A stretch of DNA of 12,707 bases. It comes from Candidatus Woesearchaeota archaeon. GTDB lineage: Archaea; Nanobdellota; Nanobdellia; Woesearchaeales; 21-14-0-10-32-9. The translations under genes and the position numbers were made by a program. The notes beneath the pieces were generated by a model. It did not search any database. It was not told where the DNA came from and was given only the letters and a program-made list of their open reading frames with translations. Of the stretch, positions 1 to 7,208 are shown one piece after another. Position 1 is the first letter of the stretch. Each line of letters opens with the position of its first letter. The DNA lies in the NCBI GenBank assembly GCA_003562145.1, contig PWWA01000015.1:1-12707 (forward strand). Reading direction: 5' to 3'.

Positions 1-1
1 A

Positions 2-1195
2 TTATTTATCGCTAACTATCTCGATAACGTCTCCTGGTTTTAATTCGTGATCTTTGCTGACTGTCATCTTCGTCTTGACATCTATAGCTCTGATGAACTT
101 GTCCCCGAAATCTGTGTGGACTCTGTACGCGAATTCGTGTGCAGTTATGCCTTCTGGGACGAGCAGGCAGTCAGGCAAGATGTTTCCGTGCTGGTCTTCC
201 CCCTTTCCAGTGCTTACAGGGAAAACATAAATGTATTTTAGCAATTCAAATAAAGCACTGTCCAAGACTTCCTGCACGCCTGTAGAGCCATATTTTTCTA
301 TAATGTTTTTCTTTATGAAATCTAATGCTCGGCTTTGCTTTTCATTTAAATTCCCAGTGATTTCAAATTCTTTTTCGCCTGGCAAATACTTAATCATTTT
401 ATGCTTCGCCGCTTCTTTCAAGGCTAGTTCTGATTCAGCGCTGCAAGGCACGAACAAAGTGTCTGGGAATTCCTTTTTTAGCCTTTCAAAGTTCTCATAA
501 GCACCCGGAACATCTATCTTGTTGGCTGCTACTAGCATTGGCTTCGTCTTTTTTCTTAGCTCCTCGGCAAATGAGAATAATTCTTCTTCGCTCCATGCTA
601 CAAGCTTCTTTTCCTTCAAGCCAATCTTTCCAAGTATTTCTGCAATCATATCCTCTGAGCTGCCAAGGCCTGAGAACTGCTTGTGCAAAGCTTTCTCCAC
701 ATCTTGGTTGGTTTGGCTTACAGCTCTCGAGAATTTCTCCCAAACCTTTTTTAATATGCTCAAATACCAGTAATCGAGTTCTTCCTCCAAGAATTTTACG
801 TCGTCAGAAGGGTTATGCGTACCTGGAGTTACAGGCTCTCCTTTGTAATTAGTTCCTCCTGAAACATCAACTACGTGGATTAAAGCATCTGCCTGGTTTA
901 AGTCATTAAGGAATTCTAAGCCCATCCCTTTTCCTTCATGAGCCCCGGGAACCAAGCCAGCTACGTCAATCATCTCTACTGCTACGAAACGCTTCCCATC
1001 CACACAATAACCGATTCGGGGGTTGCACTTCTTACCAAAATGCTTATCCGCACAATCAACCTTTACAAAGCCCACGCCTGTGTTCGGCTTAATCGTAGCG
1101 AAAGGATAATTAGCAATCTCTACATCAGCGAGAGTGCAAGCCTTGAAGAACGTGCTCTTGCCAACATTAGCCTTGCCTACAACACCTATGATCAT
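2..1195 (-). CDS. OBG/YchF-superfamily GTPase with TGS domain (archaeal Ygr210-like)
   Basis: A P-loop GTPase of 397 residues, complete, with its stop at the window edge. G1 is GKANVGKST (7-15), G3 is DVAG (77-80), G4 is NKID (225-228) and G5 is CSA (251-253). A C-terminal TGS domain (about 320-396) closes the protein. The canonical NKxD differs from the NxxE of ATP-preferring YchF/OLA1, so I infer the GTP-binding archaeal/fungal Ygr210-like branch. Such proteins are cytosolic and linked to ribosomes or translation, though the exact role is unsettled. The ATG at 1195 lies about 26 nt from a TTTTAAAA box, which suggests a leaderless mRNA. It is divergent from the glycosyltransferase gene at 1281. 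The superfamily call is firm; the subfamily is less so. Confidence 0.93.
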   Translation of the reverse strand: MIIGVVGKANVGKSTFFKACTLADVEIANYPFATIKPNTGVGFVKVDCADKHFGKKCNPRIGYCVDGKRFVAVEMIDVAGLVPGAHEGKGMGLEFLNDLNQADALIHVVDVSGGTNYKGEPVTPGTHNPSDDVKFLEEELDYWYLSILKKVWEKFSRAVSQTNQDVEKALHKQFSGLGSSEDMIAEILGKIGLKEKKLVAWSEEELFSFAEELRKKTKPMLVAANKIDVPGAYENFERLKKEFPDTLFVPCSAESELALKEAAKHKMIKYLPGEKEFEITGNLNEKQSRALDFIKKNIIEKYGSTGVQEVLDSALFELLKYIYVFPVSTGKGEDQHGNILPDCLLVPEGITAHEFAYRVHTDFGDKFIRAIDVKTKMTVSKDHELKPGDVIEIVSDK

Positions 1196-1217
1196 ATTAA
1201 ACGAGAACGAAGCCTTG

Positions 1218-1225
1218 TTTTAAAA
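1218..1225 (-). promoter_or_regulatory. TATA-like box for the OBG/YchF GTPase gene
   Basis: TTTTAAAA is centred about 26 nt upstream of the ATG at 1195 on the minus strand. This is the usual archaeal spacing from TATA box to transcription start, so transcript start and start codon would nearly coincide. Confidence 0.5.
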
Positions 1226-1248
1226 GTTTGCGACGCTTTTGCAGAAAA

Positions 1249-1256
1249 CTTAAAAA
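1249..1256 (+). promoter_or_regulatory. TATA-like box for the glycosyltransferase pair
   Basis: CTTAAAAA is centred about 29 nt before the ATG at 1281. No Shine-Dalgarno sequence is evident before that ATG, which fits a leaderless or very short leader. It sits back to back with the minus-strand box of the GTPase gene. Confidence 0.45.
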
Positions 1257-1280
1257 ACAAGCAAGCCTTTTACTCCTCAC

Positions 1281-2384
1281 ATGGCAAAGATATGGTATTC
1301 TGTATTAGGGGATGGCATGGGTCACGCTATTAGGAGCCATACAGTTATAGAGACGCTGAAAAAAGACCATGAGCTAGTTATTACCGCAGCGGATAAAGCA
1401 TACCCTTTCCTGAAAAAGCTCTACGGAAAAAGAGTTATGAGAATAGAGGGGAATGCTTTTGTTTACAGGGACAACAAAGCTATGATAGGAAATACGATAA
1501 AGAATTTCCTGCTAAATTTTCCTTTCAAGTACAAGGAAAACTTTAAGGACATATCTAAGATGCTCAGGGATTTCAAGCCAGACTTGGTAATAAGCGATTT
1601 TGAGCCCGCATCACACTATTTTTCTCTGCTCCTAAAAATACCTTGTATAAGCATCGACAACATCCACGTTTTAACAGAATGCAGGGTAAGGCTTCCAAGA
1701 AAATTAAGATTTAAGCTCCCATATGTAAAGAGCTTCATAAAATTCCTGCATCCAAAATCAGACTATTATGTGTTGCCGGCTTTTGCGAACCTTAAAGTAA
1801 AAAATCCCCGGAAGACAAAATTGGTAAAGCCCATAATACGTGACAAGATAAGAAAATTAAAGCCTTCAGACAAGAATTTTGTATTGGTATACCAGACATC
1901 TCCCACGAACCGAAAAATGCTGAAAGTACTGGCAAAAACGGACAAGACTTACAAAGTTTACGGAATGAAACAGAGGAAATCAGCAAAAAACATAAAATTT
2001 ATGGAGTTCAGCGAGAAAAAATTCTTGGAAGACCTAAAAAACTGCAAATACGTAATAATAAACGGGGGCTTTACAGTAATAAGCGAAGCATTATATTTGG
2101 GAAAGCCGATTTTGAGCATACCCGTAGAATACCAATTCGAGCAGGAGTTCAACGCGCACAGCATAAAAGACAAGGAATACGGCGACTGCACAAGGCAATT
2201 GACCATAGACTTCCTGAAAAACTTCGAGTCAAAACTCACTAGTTACAAGAAGAACATAAAAAGATTAAAAAGATGGGATGATAAAGACTTTGAAAAAGCG
2301 CTCGCACAAAGCATTAAAGGATGCCTGAAAAAAAGAAAGCCGAGATACGAATTGTTAAGCGATAAGAGGAAAAACCATGGGTAA
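1281..2384 (+). CDS. GT-B glycosyltransferase, MJ1255/VC2487-like family
   Basis: A 367-residue protein resembling the archaeal MJ1255-type glycosyltransferase family, related to GT28/MurG. The N-terminal loop GDGMGHA (10-16) is the typical glycine-rich acceptor-side motif, followed by SDFEP (105-109). The C-terminal nucleotide-sugar half shows NGGF (261-264), SEALYLGKP (268-276) and a QFEQEFNA segment (285-292), as in GT-B donor sites. No membrane segment is clear. The many Lys/Arg residues suggest a cytosolic enzyme at the inner membrane face. Donor and acceptor cannot be read from sequence; cell-surface glycan or glycolipid synthesis is inferred. Its last 8 nt overlap the next gene, so the two are probably co-transcribed and translationally coupled. 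Confidence 0.82.
   Translation: MAKIWYSVLGDGMGHAIRSHTVIETLKKDHELVITAADKAYPFLKKLYGKRVMRIEGNAFVYRDNKAMIGNTIKNFLLNFPFKYKENFKDISKMLRDFKPDLVISDFEPASHYFSLLLKIPCISIDNIHVLTECRVRLPRKLRFKLPYVKSFIKFLHPKSDYYVLPAFANLKVKNPRKTKLVKPIIRDKIRKLKPSDKNFVLVYQTSPTNRKMLKVLAKTDKTYKVYGMKQRKSAKNIKFMEFSEKKFLEDLKNCKYVIINGGFTVISEALYLGKPILSIPVEYQFEQEFNAHSIKDKEYGDCTRQLTIDFLKNFESKLTSYKKNIKRLKRWDDKDFEKALAQSIKGCLKKRKPRYELLSDKRKNHG
2364..2370 (+). promoter_or_regulatory. Shine-Dalgarno for the second glycosyltransferase
   Basis: AAGAGGA, inside the 3' end of the upstream gene, lies about 7 nt before the ATG at 2377. It supports that start and coupled translation across the 8-nt overlap. Confidence 0.5.
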
Positions 2385-3669
2385 AAAAGCTTGGGTTGTA
2401 AGCGCGGACATGGGCTACGGCCATCAAAGAGCCGCGTATCCATTAAAAGACGTGGCATACGACCGGATTGTGAATGCAAACAGTGATAAAGCGCTATCAG
2501 AGAAAGAAAAGAGAATATGGGCAAAAACAAGGCTATACTATGAATTCGTTTCCAATGTGAACGACATACCCTATATCGGCCCGTTAATATTCAAGATATA
2601 TTATTACTTCCAAGACATAACCCCGTTTTATCCTTTAAGAGATGAATCAAATCCCTCTTTTTCAGCCAAATACCTCCACAGAAGGATAAGAAAAGGATTC
2701 TGCAGGAGCCTCATCAACCATTTAAAGGAAAAAGAACTTCCCCTGATAACAACTTTTTTCATACCCGCAATCGCAGCAAACTACTATAATTTCAAAAAAA
2801 TTTATTGTGTGGTAACCGATACCGACATTAACAGGATTTGGGTGCCAAAAAACCCAAAAAAATCAAACATAACATATCTTGCGCCCTGCAGCTCTGCGTA
2901 CAAGAGGCTCTTGTCCTACGGGGTTCCACACAATAAAATAATAATAACTGGGTTTCCGTTGCCAAAAGAAAATATTGGTGGAAAGCATTCCCCGATAACT
3001 AGGAAAGCATTGGCGAGAAGAATAATAAACTTAGACCCCAAGAAGAAGTTCATAGGCCACCACGAGGAATCCTTAAACAGGGAACTCGGAAAATATTTTG
3101 ACAGAAAAAAAAAGCCGGGACCACTAACAATAACATTTACAGTGGGAGGCGCGGGTGCACAGAAAAAGCTTGGCGTTAAGCTAATAAAGAGGTTCAAAAA
3201 CAAGTTAATTAACGAAAAAATTAGGATTTACTTGGTTGCTGGCACAAGGATTGACTTAAAGCAATTCTTCCTAGAGAAAACAAAGCTTTTCGGGCTTTCA
3301 AGCGCCTTGGGAAAAAGCCTTTTCATAATATGTGAACTATCAAAAAAAGACTATTTCTCGAAATTCAACGAAATCCTTAACGAAACAGACATTCTTTGGA
3401 CGAAGCCAAGCGAGCTAAGCTTTTATTCAGCACTCGGAATTCCAATAGTTATGACGCCTCCTCTAGGCTCTCATGAGTACAGGAACAAAAGATGGCTGTT
3501 AGACATTGGAGCGGGCATTGAGCAGGAAGAAACCACGCATTTCTCTGAGTGGCTAGAAGACTTATTAGAAGAAGGATTCCTAGCAAGGAAAGCATGGCTG
3601 GGCTACTTGAACGCTCCAAGGATGGGAACGTACAACATCGAACGAGTATTGTTTAGCGATAATAAGTAA
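2377..3669 (+). CDS. GT-B fold glycosyltransferase-like protein (GT28-related)
   Basis: A 430-residue protein beginning with SADMGYGHQRAA (9-20), the glycine/histidine loop seen in GT28, MurG and MGDG-synthase-like enzymes. A middle VTDTD segment (146-150) follows. The C-terminal half has TVGGAGAQ (255-262), like the donor-domain glycine loop, then TKPSELSFYSALGIP (342-356) and PPLGSHEYRN (361-370). These match the usual order of a GT-B enzyme. It is longer than the upstream partner and only distantly similar in its motifs, so it does not look like a recent duplicate. The sugar and acceptor are unknown. Operon position suggests the two enzymes act in one surface glycan or glycolipid pathway (inference). 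A T8 tract follows the stop. Confidence 0.75.
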   Translation: MGKKAWVVSADMGYGHQRAAYPLKDVAYDRIVNANSDKALSEKEKRIWAKTRLYYEFVSNVNDIPYIGPLIFKIYYYFQDITPFYPLRDESNPSFSAKYLHRRIRKGFCRSLINHLKEKELPLITTFFIPAIAANYYNFKKIYCVVTDTDINRIWVPKNPKKSNITYLAPCSSAYKRLLSYGVPHNKIIITGFPLPKENIGGKHSPITRKALARRIINLDPKKKFIGHHEESLNRELGKYFDRKKKPGPLTITFTVGGAGAQKKLGVKLIKRFKNKLINEKIRIYLVAGTRIDLKQFFLEKTKLFGLSSALGKSLFIICELSKKDYFSKFNEILNETDILWTKPSELSFYSALGIPIVMTPPLGSHEYRNKRWLLDIGAGIEQEETTHFSEWLEDLLEEGFLARKAWLGYLNAPRMGTYNIERVLFSDNK

Positions 3670-3677
3670 CACACGCG

Positions 3678-3685
3678 TTTTTTTT
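3678..3685 (+). terminator. Oligo-T terminator after the glycosyltransferase pair
   Basis: A run of eight T starts 9 nt after the stop codon. Archaeal RNA polymerase commonly terminates at oligo-T without a hairpin, and none is needed or seen here. Confidence 0.45.
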
Positions 3686-3692
3686 CGATTTC

Positions 3693-3700
3693 TTTAAAAA
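3693..3700 (+). promoter_or_regulatory. TATA-like box for tRNA-Val
   Basis: TTTAAAAA is centred about 30 nt upstream of the mature tRNA 5' end at 3726. This leaves room for a very short 5' leader to be removed by RNase P. Confidence 0.5.
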
Positions 3701-3725
3701 CTCGGTGGTGTTTCTTCTGAGCGAA

Positions 3726-3798
3726 GGGCTTGTGGTCTAGTGGCTATGACATCGCCTTCACACGGCGGAGGTCCCCGGTTCGAGTCCGGGCAGGCCCA
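3726..3798 (+). tRNA. tRNA-Val, anticodon CAC
   Basis: A complete 73-nt cloverleaf. The acceptor stem is GGGCTTG with CAGGCCC (one U·G pair) and the discriminator is A at 3798. The anticodon stem is TCGCC with GGCGG around the loop TTCACAC, giving anticodon CAC (valine, GTG codons). The T arm is CCCGG with loop TTCGAGT and CCGGG. The D arm has GTC/GAC pairing. CCA is not encoded and no intron is present in the anticodon loop. It has its own TATA box upstream and a hairpin plus T-run downstream, so it appears to be a stand-alone unit. Confidence 0.96.
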
Positions 3799-3800
3799 CT

Positions 3801-3822
3801 ACTACTCCCAAGTAGTTTTTTT
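3801..3822 (+). terminator. Hairpin plus oligo-T terminator of tRNA-Val
   Basis: A perfect 6-bp inverted repeat, ACTACT (3801-3806) and AGTAGT (3811-3816), with a CCCA loop, runs into seven T (3816-3822). It begins 2 nt after the tRNA and has the shape of a bacterial intrinsic terminator. In archaea the T-run alone may do the work. Confidence 0.5.
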
Positions 3823-3829
3823 AGAAAGG

Positions 3830-3837
3830 TTTATAAG
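3830..3837 (+). promoter_or_regulatory. TATA-like box for the orphan gene at 3859
   Basis: TTTATAAG is centred about 25 nt before the ATG at 3859. This predicts a leaderless transcript and favours that ATG over any upstream in-frame start inside the tRNA. Confidence 0.55.
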
Positions 3838-3858
3838 TTTCTTTGCTTTCATCGCTTA

Positions 3859-4356
3859 ATGGAATTGCAGGATTTCGCTGGGCTTCAGAAAATGCTTGAT
3901 AAGAACTGCATCCTCTCCGTTTTCAAGGGGCCTCGCAACTTGAGGATGGGGCAAGTAATGCGTTTCACAAACCACGATGACAATAATTATTTTTCTGTTG
4001 GTATTATACATGGGTACCACAACACAGACTTGCTTTCTATTATTTCAAGGGGTTACGAAAGCAATGGCTGTAATGAATCTCTTTGGATAACAGATCTTAA
4101 ACAAGGATTTGATAAGGTTGAGCTAAACTCATTCAACAATGAAATCATTGAAAATCCCCTTGACAAATGGGTGTTCAACAACCAGACGTATACAGTGGCA
4201 AAAGACAGCGGTTTTTACAAGCTCCGATTCCACTACAACTCTAAGCCCGTCGGAGAAATACTCGGAGAATCGTTTGTGGAAATACATGATTCTGCTGTGA
4301 AGCAGCTTCTGCCAAGCTCATTCTATAAGAAACTCAACACATTGCTCGGAAAATAA
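3859..4356 (+). CDS. Hypothetical protein, no recognised family
   Basis: A 165-residue soluble protein starting MELQDFAGLQ. I do not recognise a domain. It has no signal peptide or membrane segment and no obvious catalytic motif. The composition is mixed polar and aromatic (many Tyr, Phe and Asn), consistent with a compact alpha/beta fold. The open frame extends upstream into tRNA-Val, but the ATG at 3859 is preferred because a TATA box sits 25 nt before it and the tRNA occupies the upstream region. Codon third positions are richer in G/T than in the flanking glycosyltransferase genes. It is followed after 42 nt by rfcL, which has its own TATA box. Confidence 0.7.
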   Translation: MELQDFAGLQKMLDKNCILSVFKGPRNLRMGQVMRFTNHDDNNYFSVGIIHGYHNTDLLSIISRGYESNGCNESLWITDLKQGFDKVELNSFNNEIIENPLDKWVFNNQTYTVAKDSGFYKLRFHYNSKPVGEILGESFVEIHDSAVKQLLPSSFYKKLNTLLGK

Positions 4357-4366
4357 TTTCAAAACC

Positions 4367-4373
4367 TTTAAAT
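4367..4373 (+). promoter_or_regulatory. TATA-like box for rfcL
   Basis: TTTAAAT is centred about 29 nt before the ATG at 4399. No Shine-Dalgarno precedes the ATG, so a leaderless mRNA is likely. Confidence 0.5.
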
Positions 4374-4398
4374 CAGCACGTTCTTTCCCATCCCAATC

Positions 4399-5607
4399 AT
4401 GGTTCCATGGGTTAAGAAATACGCTCCGAAATCCTTGCAAGAAGTTATTGGCCACGAAAAAGAAAAAGCGCTGCTAAAAAAAATAGTAGAAAGCCATAGC
4501 AAGAAGGGCAAGCCGGTGTTCCTATATGGGGGCACTGGTAACGGGAAAACCTGCGCGGTATACGCTCTGGCCAACGATTTTGGTCTTGAGCTAATAGAGG
4601 TCAACGCTTCCGACACTAGGAATGCGGCTAGCATAGAATCAATGCTCGGAGGCGCTATTAACCAGGGCTCTTTATTCGGAGGAGGAAAAATAATACTCAT
4701 AGATGAGGTTGAAGGCTTGTCCGGGACTAAAGACCGAGGCGGAATTCCTGCTGTCGCGAAGCTAATAGAAAAAAGCAGTTTTCCCATAGTAATAATAGGC
4801 GTGGATGCTTATGCCCCGAAACTAAAGGCGTTAAAGAAAGCATCTGAGCTAATACATTTTAAGCAATTGGATTACGAAGAAATATTTCCTTTGCTCAAAA
4901 AGATTTGTTCCAAGGAAAAAATTGGATTTGATGAAGACGCCTTAAAGCACATAGCTCGCTCAAGCGGCGGCGATGTCCGTGCAGCCATAAATGATTTGCA
5001 GTCCTCAGCTTCAGGCGCAAAGATAACAATGGATTCTGTTGCGTGGACTGGTGAGCGGAACGTCACAGTTAAGATGGAGAATGCTTTAAAAATTGTTTTC
5101 AAGACTAAGAATCCTTTGCTTGCGCTTAGGGCATATGATGAAGTAGATGAGGATATTGATAAGATTTTCTTATGGGTTGAGGAAAACCTCCCAAGGGAAT
5201 ACGTGAAGCCGAAGGACCTCGCGACCGGTTTTGACAATTTGTCGCTTGCAAATGTTTTTTTTGGAAGGATACGGAGGTGGCAGTACTACAGGTTCTATGT
5301 TTATTGCTACGCTTTATTATCTGCGGGTATAGCTTTGTCCAAGGAAGAAAAGTATTCTTCAAGCATTTCTTATAGGCCTACGACTAAGCTGTTAAGGATT
5401 TGGATGGCCAACCAGCGAAACGCGAAGCGGAAAGGAATTGCGCATAAAATTGCTGGGAAGACTCATATGTCTTCTTACAGGGCTTTTCATGATGCCGTGC
5501 CTTTTATGGCGGCGCTTTCGAAGAGCAAAACCACGGGCAATAATTTGGCGGAGCTCTTCGATTTTAATTCTGAGGAAGTGAACTGGCTTAAAGAATTTAA
5601 AAATTAA
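4399..5607 (+). CDS. rfcL: Replication factor C large subunit (clamp loader)
   Basis: A 402-residue AAA+ ATPase that, with the RFC small subunit, loads the PCNA sliding clamp on primed DNA. The N-terminus WVKKYAPKSLQEVIGHEK (4-21) is the typical RFC-box opening. Walker A is GGTGNGKT (44-51) in place of the common GPPGTGKT. Walker B is ILIDEVEG (99-106). The sensor-2 region is GGDVRAAINDLQ (190-201). The helical collar region (about 225-400) follows. It is shorter than many archaeal RFC-L proteins (about 450-500 residues): the basic/acidic tail is missing and I see no PIP box at the C-terminus. The gene converges on dnaG. Confidence 0.93.
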   Translation: MVPWVKKYAPKSLQEVIGHEKEKALLKKIVESHSKKGKPVFLYGGTGNGKTCAVYALANDFGLELIEVNASDTRNAASIESMLGGAINQGSLFGGGKIILIDEVEGLSGTKDRGGIPAVAKLIEKSSFPIVIIGVDAYAPKLKALKKASELIHFKQLDYEEIFPLLKKICSKEKIGFDEDALKHIARSSGGDVRAAINDLQSSASGAKITMDSVAWTGERNVTVKMENALKIVFKTKNPLLALRAYDEVDEDIDKIFLWVEENLPREYVKPKDLATGFDNLSLANVFFGRIRRWQYYRFYVYCYALLSAGIALSKEEKYSSSISYRPTTKLLRIWMANQRNAKRKGIAHKIAGKTHMSSYRAFHDAVPFMAALSKSKTTGNNLAELFDFNSEEVNWLKEFKN

Positions 5608-5627
5608 AAAAAAATAATTTTTTTTTT
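5606..5627. terminator. Bidirectional A9/T10 terminator between rfcL and dnaG
   Basis: Nine A (5606-5614) and ten T (5618-5627) are separated by TAA, a near-palindrome. It gives an oligo-T tract to both converging transcripts, and each run touches a stop codon. Confidence 0.55.
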
Positions 5628-6864
5628 ACAAGTTGTCCGCTGTGTAGATTAATATGCTATTTGTGTTCCTAGTCTTAGCATCCATTCCTATCAAGTAATT
5701 TATATTGGCACGTTCCGCGGCGCTTACCAAGTCCTTGTCTACAACCCCGTCGAACACGACTGCGTATATCCCGCTCGCTATGCTTTTTATCGTGCTCTGG
5801 AGTTCTGTTATGGGTACCTTGCCAAGTATGTTGAGCTTGTCATCTAAGATATACGCGCCCCTGGTCCCGATTAGGTCTTCTAGCATTGATGCGAACTTCG
5901 CTTTTTCCTGTGCTGTTGCCTGCTTAACTTGTTTTTGTGGTTGATGTGGGCGTGGCTGGTATGTTGGTCTTTGCTGCTGAGGCCTTCTTTGGTCTCTCCT
6001 GTCATCTCTTTGCTGTTGTCTTTGCTGTATGCTTCCAACTTCCATTTTTGCCTGTTCGGCAGTTATCCTTGCACGTATCGCTTTGTGGATTTCTTTCTTG
6101 GTTAGCTCTTCTACTTCTTTTCCGTCAGGTGCCTTGGTTACATAGTCTATTTCTGCTGAGCCTAATAGTTCTTGGATTATTAGTTGGCCGCCCCTGTCCC
6201 CGTCAACGAAGGCAGTTATTGTTTTTTCTTTGCCTAGGTCTATTATTGTTTGTGGGACGCTTGTTCCGTTCATGCCTATCACGTTTTTGAATCCGTGTTT
6301 TAAGAGGTTGAGGACGTCGGCTCTTCCTTCTACTACTATTACTTCGTCGCTTTCGTCTACTCCTGGGCCTGAAGCAAGTTTTTCTCTGCCGTATTCCTGT
6401 ATTTCCATCATCCTGACTGAATATGCGACTTCATCGCTTAATTCTTGGGAGTCTGGCATGCTTGTTTCCATTAAGTTCTTTAGAAGTTCTTTTGCTCTTT
6501 CGATTACTGCTTGCCTTTTGCTGATTCTTACGTCTTCTATGTTCTTTACGGTTACTTTTGCGTTGCAAGGCCCGATTCTCTGTATTATTTCTATTGCTGC
6601 GCCGACTATGCTTGTTTCTGCTTTGTCTAGGCTGCTTGGTATGACTATTTCTCCTTGGGTTTTTCCGCCTTTTGTGTCTAGGTTTACTTCTATCCTGCCT
6701 ATTCTTCCGGATTTTTGGAGTTCTCTTAGTTCTAGGTCTGCGCCTAGTAAGCCTTCGGTTTGGCCGAATATTGCTCCTATTACGTCTGGCCTGTCTACTA
6801 CTCCGTCTATCTGGATGTCTGAGTGTATTATGTATTTTGCTGCTACTTGGGCTATTTTTGCCAT
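5626..6864 (-). CDS. dnaG: Archaeal DnaG-type primase / exosome-associated TOPRIM protein
   Basis: A 412-residue protein with the archaeal DnaG layout. The N-terminal domain starts MAKIAQVAAKYIIHSDIQIDG. The TOPRIM core has the catalytic-type EGRAD (179-183) and DGDRGG (221-226). A Gln/Arg-rich low-complexity linker (about 278-319) precedes a C-terminal domain ending ILIYTADNL. In archaea DnaG is both a candidate primase and a structural partner of the RNA exosome. It lacks the bacterial zinc-binding and helicase-binding domains, as expected. The start at 6864 is chosen over longer in-frame options because GGAGGA (6871-6876) lies exactly 6 nt upstream. An ATG at 6870 abuts that site directly and is too close. 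It converges on rfcL. Confidence 0.93.
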   Translation of the reverse strand: MAKIAQVAAKYIIHSDIQIDGVVDRPDVIGAIFGQTEGLLGADLELRELQKSGRIGRIEVNLDTKGGKTQGEIVIPSSLDKAETSIVGAAIEIIQRIGPCNAKVTVKNIEDVRISKRQAVIERAKELLKNLMETSMPDSQELSDEVAYSVRMMEIQEYGREKLASGPGVDESDEVIVVEGRADVLNLLKHGFKNVIGMNGTSVPQTIIDLGKEKTITAFVDGDRGGQLIIQELLGSAEIDYVTKAPDGKEVEELTKKEIHKAIRARITAEQAKMEVGSIQQRQQQRDDRRDQRRPQQQRPTYQPRPHQPQKQVKQATAQEKAKFASMLEDLIGTRGAYILDDKLNILGKVPITELQSTIKSIASGIYAVVFDGVVDKDLVSAAERANINYLIGMDAKTRNTNSILIYTADNL

Positions 6865-6870
6865 TGTCAT

Positions 6871-6876
6871 TCCTCC
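6871..6876 (-). promoter_or_regulatory. Shine-Dalgarno deciding the dnaG start
   Basis: GGAGGA on the minus strand is followed by ATGACA and then the ATG of MAKIAQ. The 6-nt spacing selects 6864 as the start and rules out the start 15 codons upstream. Confidence 0.65.
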
Positions 6877-7040
6877 TATCTTTTTCTTTATTGCTGTCGT
6901 TAGTCTCAAATCTTTTTCGCAGTCACAATTTTATTCTCTTAGAACAAGTTGTTTTTACTATCCTTCCTTTTAACTTAAACGAATAATTTTATTTTCAGGG
7001 TAGTGCTGTTAATTCTCATTTTAATTTGATGAATGTGTTT

Positions 7041-7067
7041 TTGTGATTGGTTGAATGGTAATCACAA
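7041..7067. repeat. 8-bp inverted repeat (hairpin) upstream of dnaG
   Basis: TTGTGATT (7041-7048) and AATCACAA (7060-7067) form a perfect 8-bp stem with an 11-nt loop. On the minus strand it lies about 40 nt past the structured RNA candidate and is not followed by a T-run. On the plus strand a T-rich stretch follows, but no plus-strand gene needs a terminator there. A processing or protein-binding site is possible; the function is unknown. Confidence 0.4.
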
Positions 7068-7104
7068 CGTTGTTCTTTTTTCTTCTTGATTTTTGTGACT
7101 ATGA

Positions 7105-7187
7105 TTTTGTGGCCCGATACACTAACTCCCAAGCTCATTGCTCGGCTTTTGGCCTTGAGCTCCATTGAGTACTCTCGTGTCGGGCTT
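7105..7187 (-). ncRNA. Structured small RNA candidate, H/ACA-like
   Basis: A GC-rich island of about 83 nt in an AT-rich gap, with a TATA box 26 nt before its inferred 5' end. Nested pairings, read 5' to 3' on the minus strand: GCCCGACACG with TGTATCGGGC (10 positions, one C/A mismatch); then, after a small internal loop (AGAGT against TAG), ACTC with GAGT; then GAGCTC with GAGCTT; and an apical GGC/GCC. One nucleotide after the basal stem comes ACA (7110-7108). The top of the internal loop is 14 nt from this ACA, the spacing expected for a pseudouridylation pocket in H/ACA guides. I could not identify a clean kink-turn in the upper stem or a target. It is very likely a structured RNA; the class is tentative. 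Confidence 0.5.
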
Positions 7188-7208
7188 ATGGGTAGTAGTA
7201 TGGTTTTG

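Noticed and set aside
938-1333. 131-codon plus-strand frame across the start of the GTPase gene
   Set aside because: It is antisense to the P-loop region of a clear GTPase and overlaps the first glycosyltransferase codons in another frame.
3726-3840. tRNA-associated integration site (attachment site)
   Set aside because: No second copy of the tRNA 3' end, no integrase and no mobile gene content were seen in the window.
3730-3858. N-terminal extension of the orphan gene at 3859 into tRNA-Val
   Set aside because: It would translate tRNA sequence and the terminator hairpin; the TATA box at 3830-3837 places transcription start next to the ATG at 3859.
6230-6973. 247-codon plus-strand frame opposite dnaG
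   Set aside because: It is a hydrophobic, Ser/Leu/Ile-rich mirror of the dnaG coding strand, where TOPRIM motifs clearly identify the real gene.
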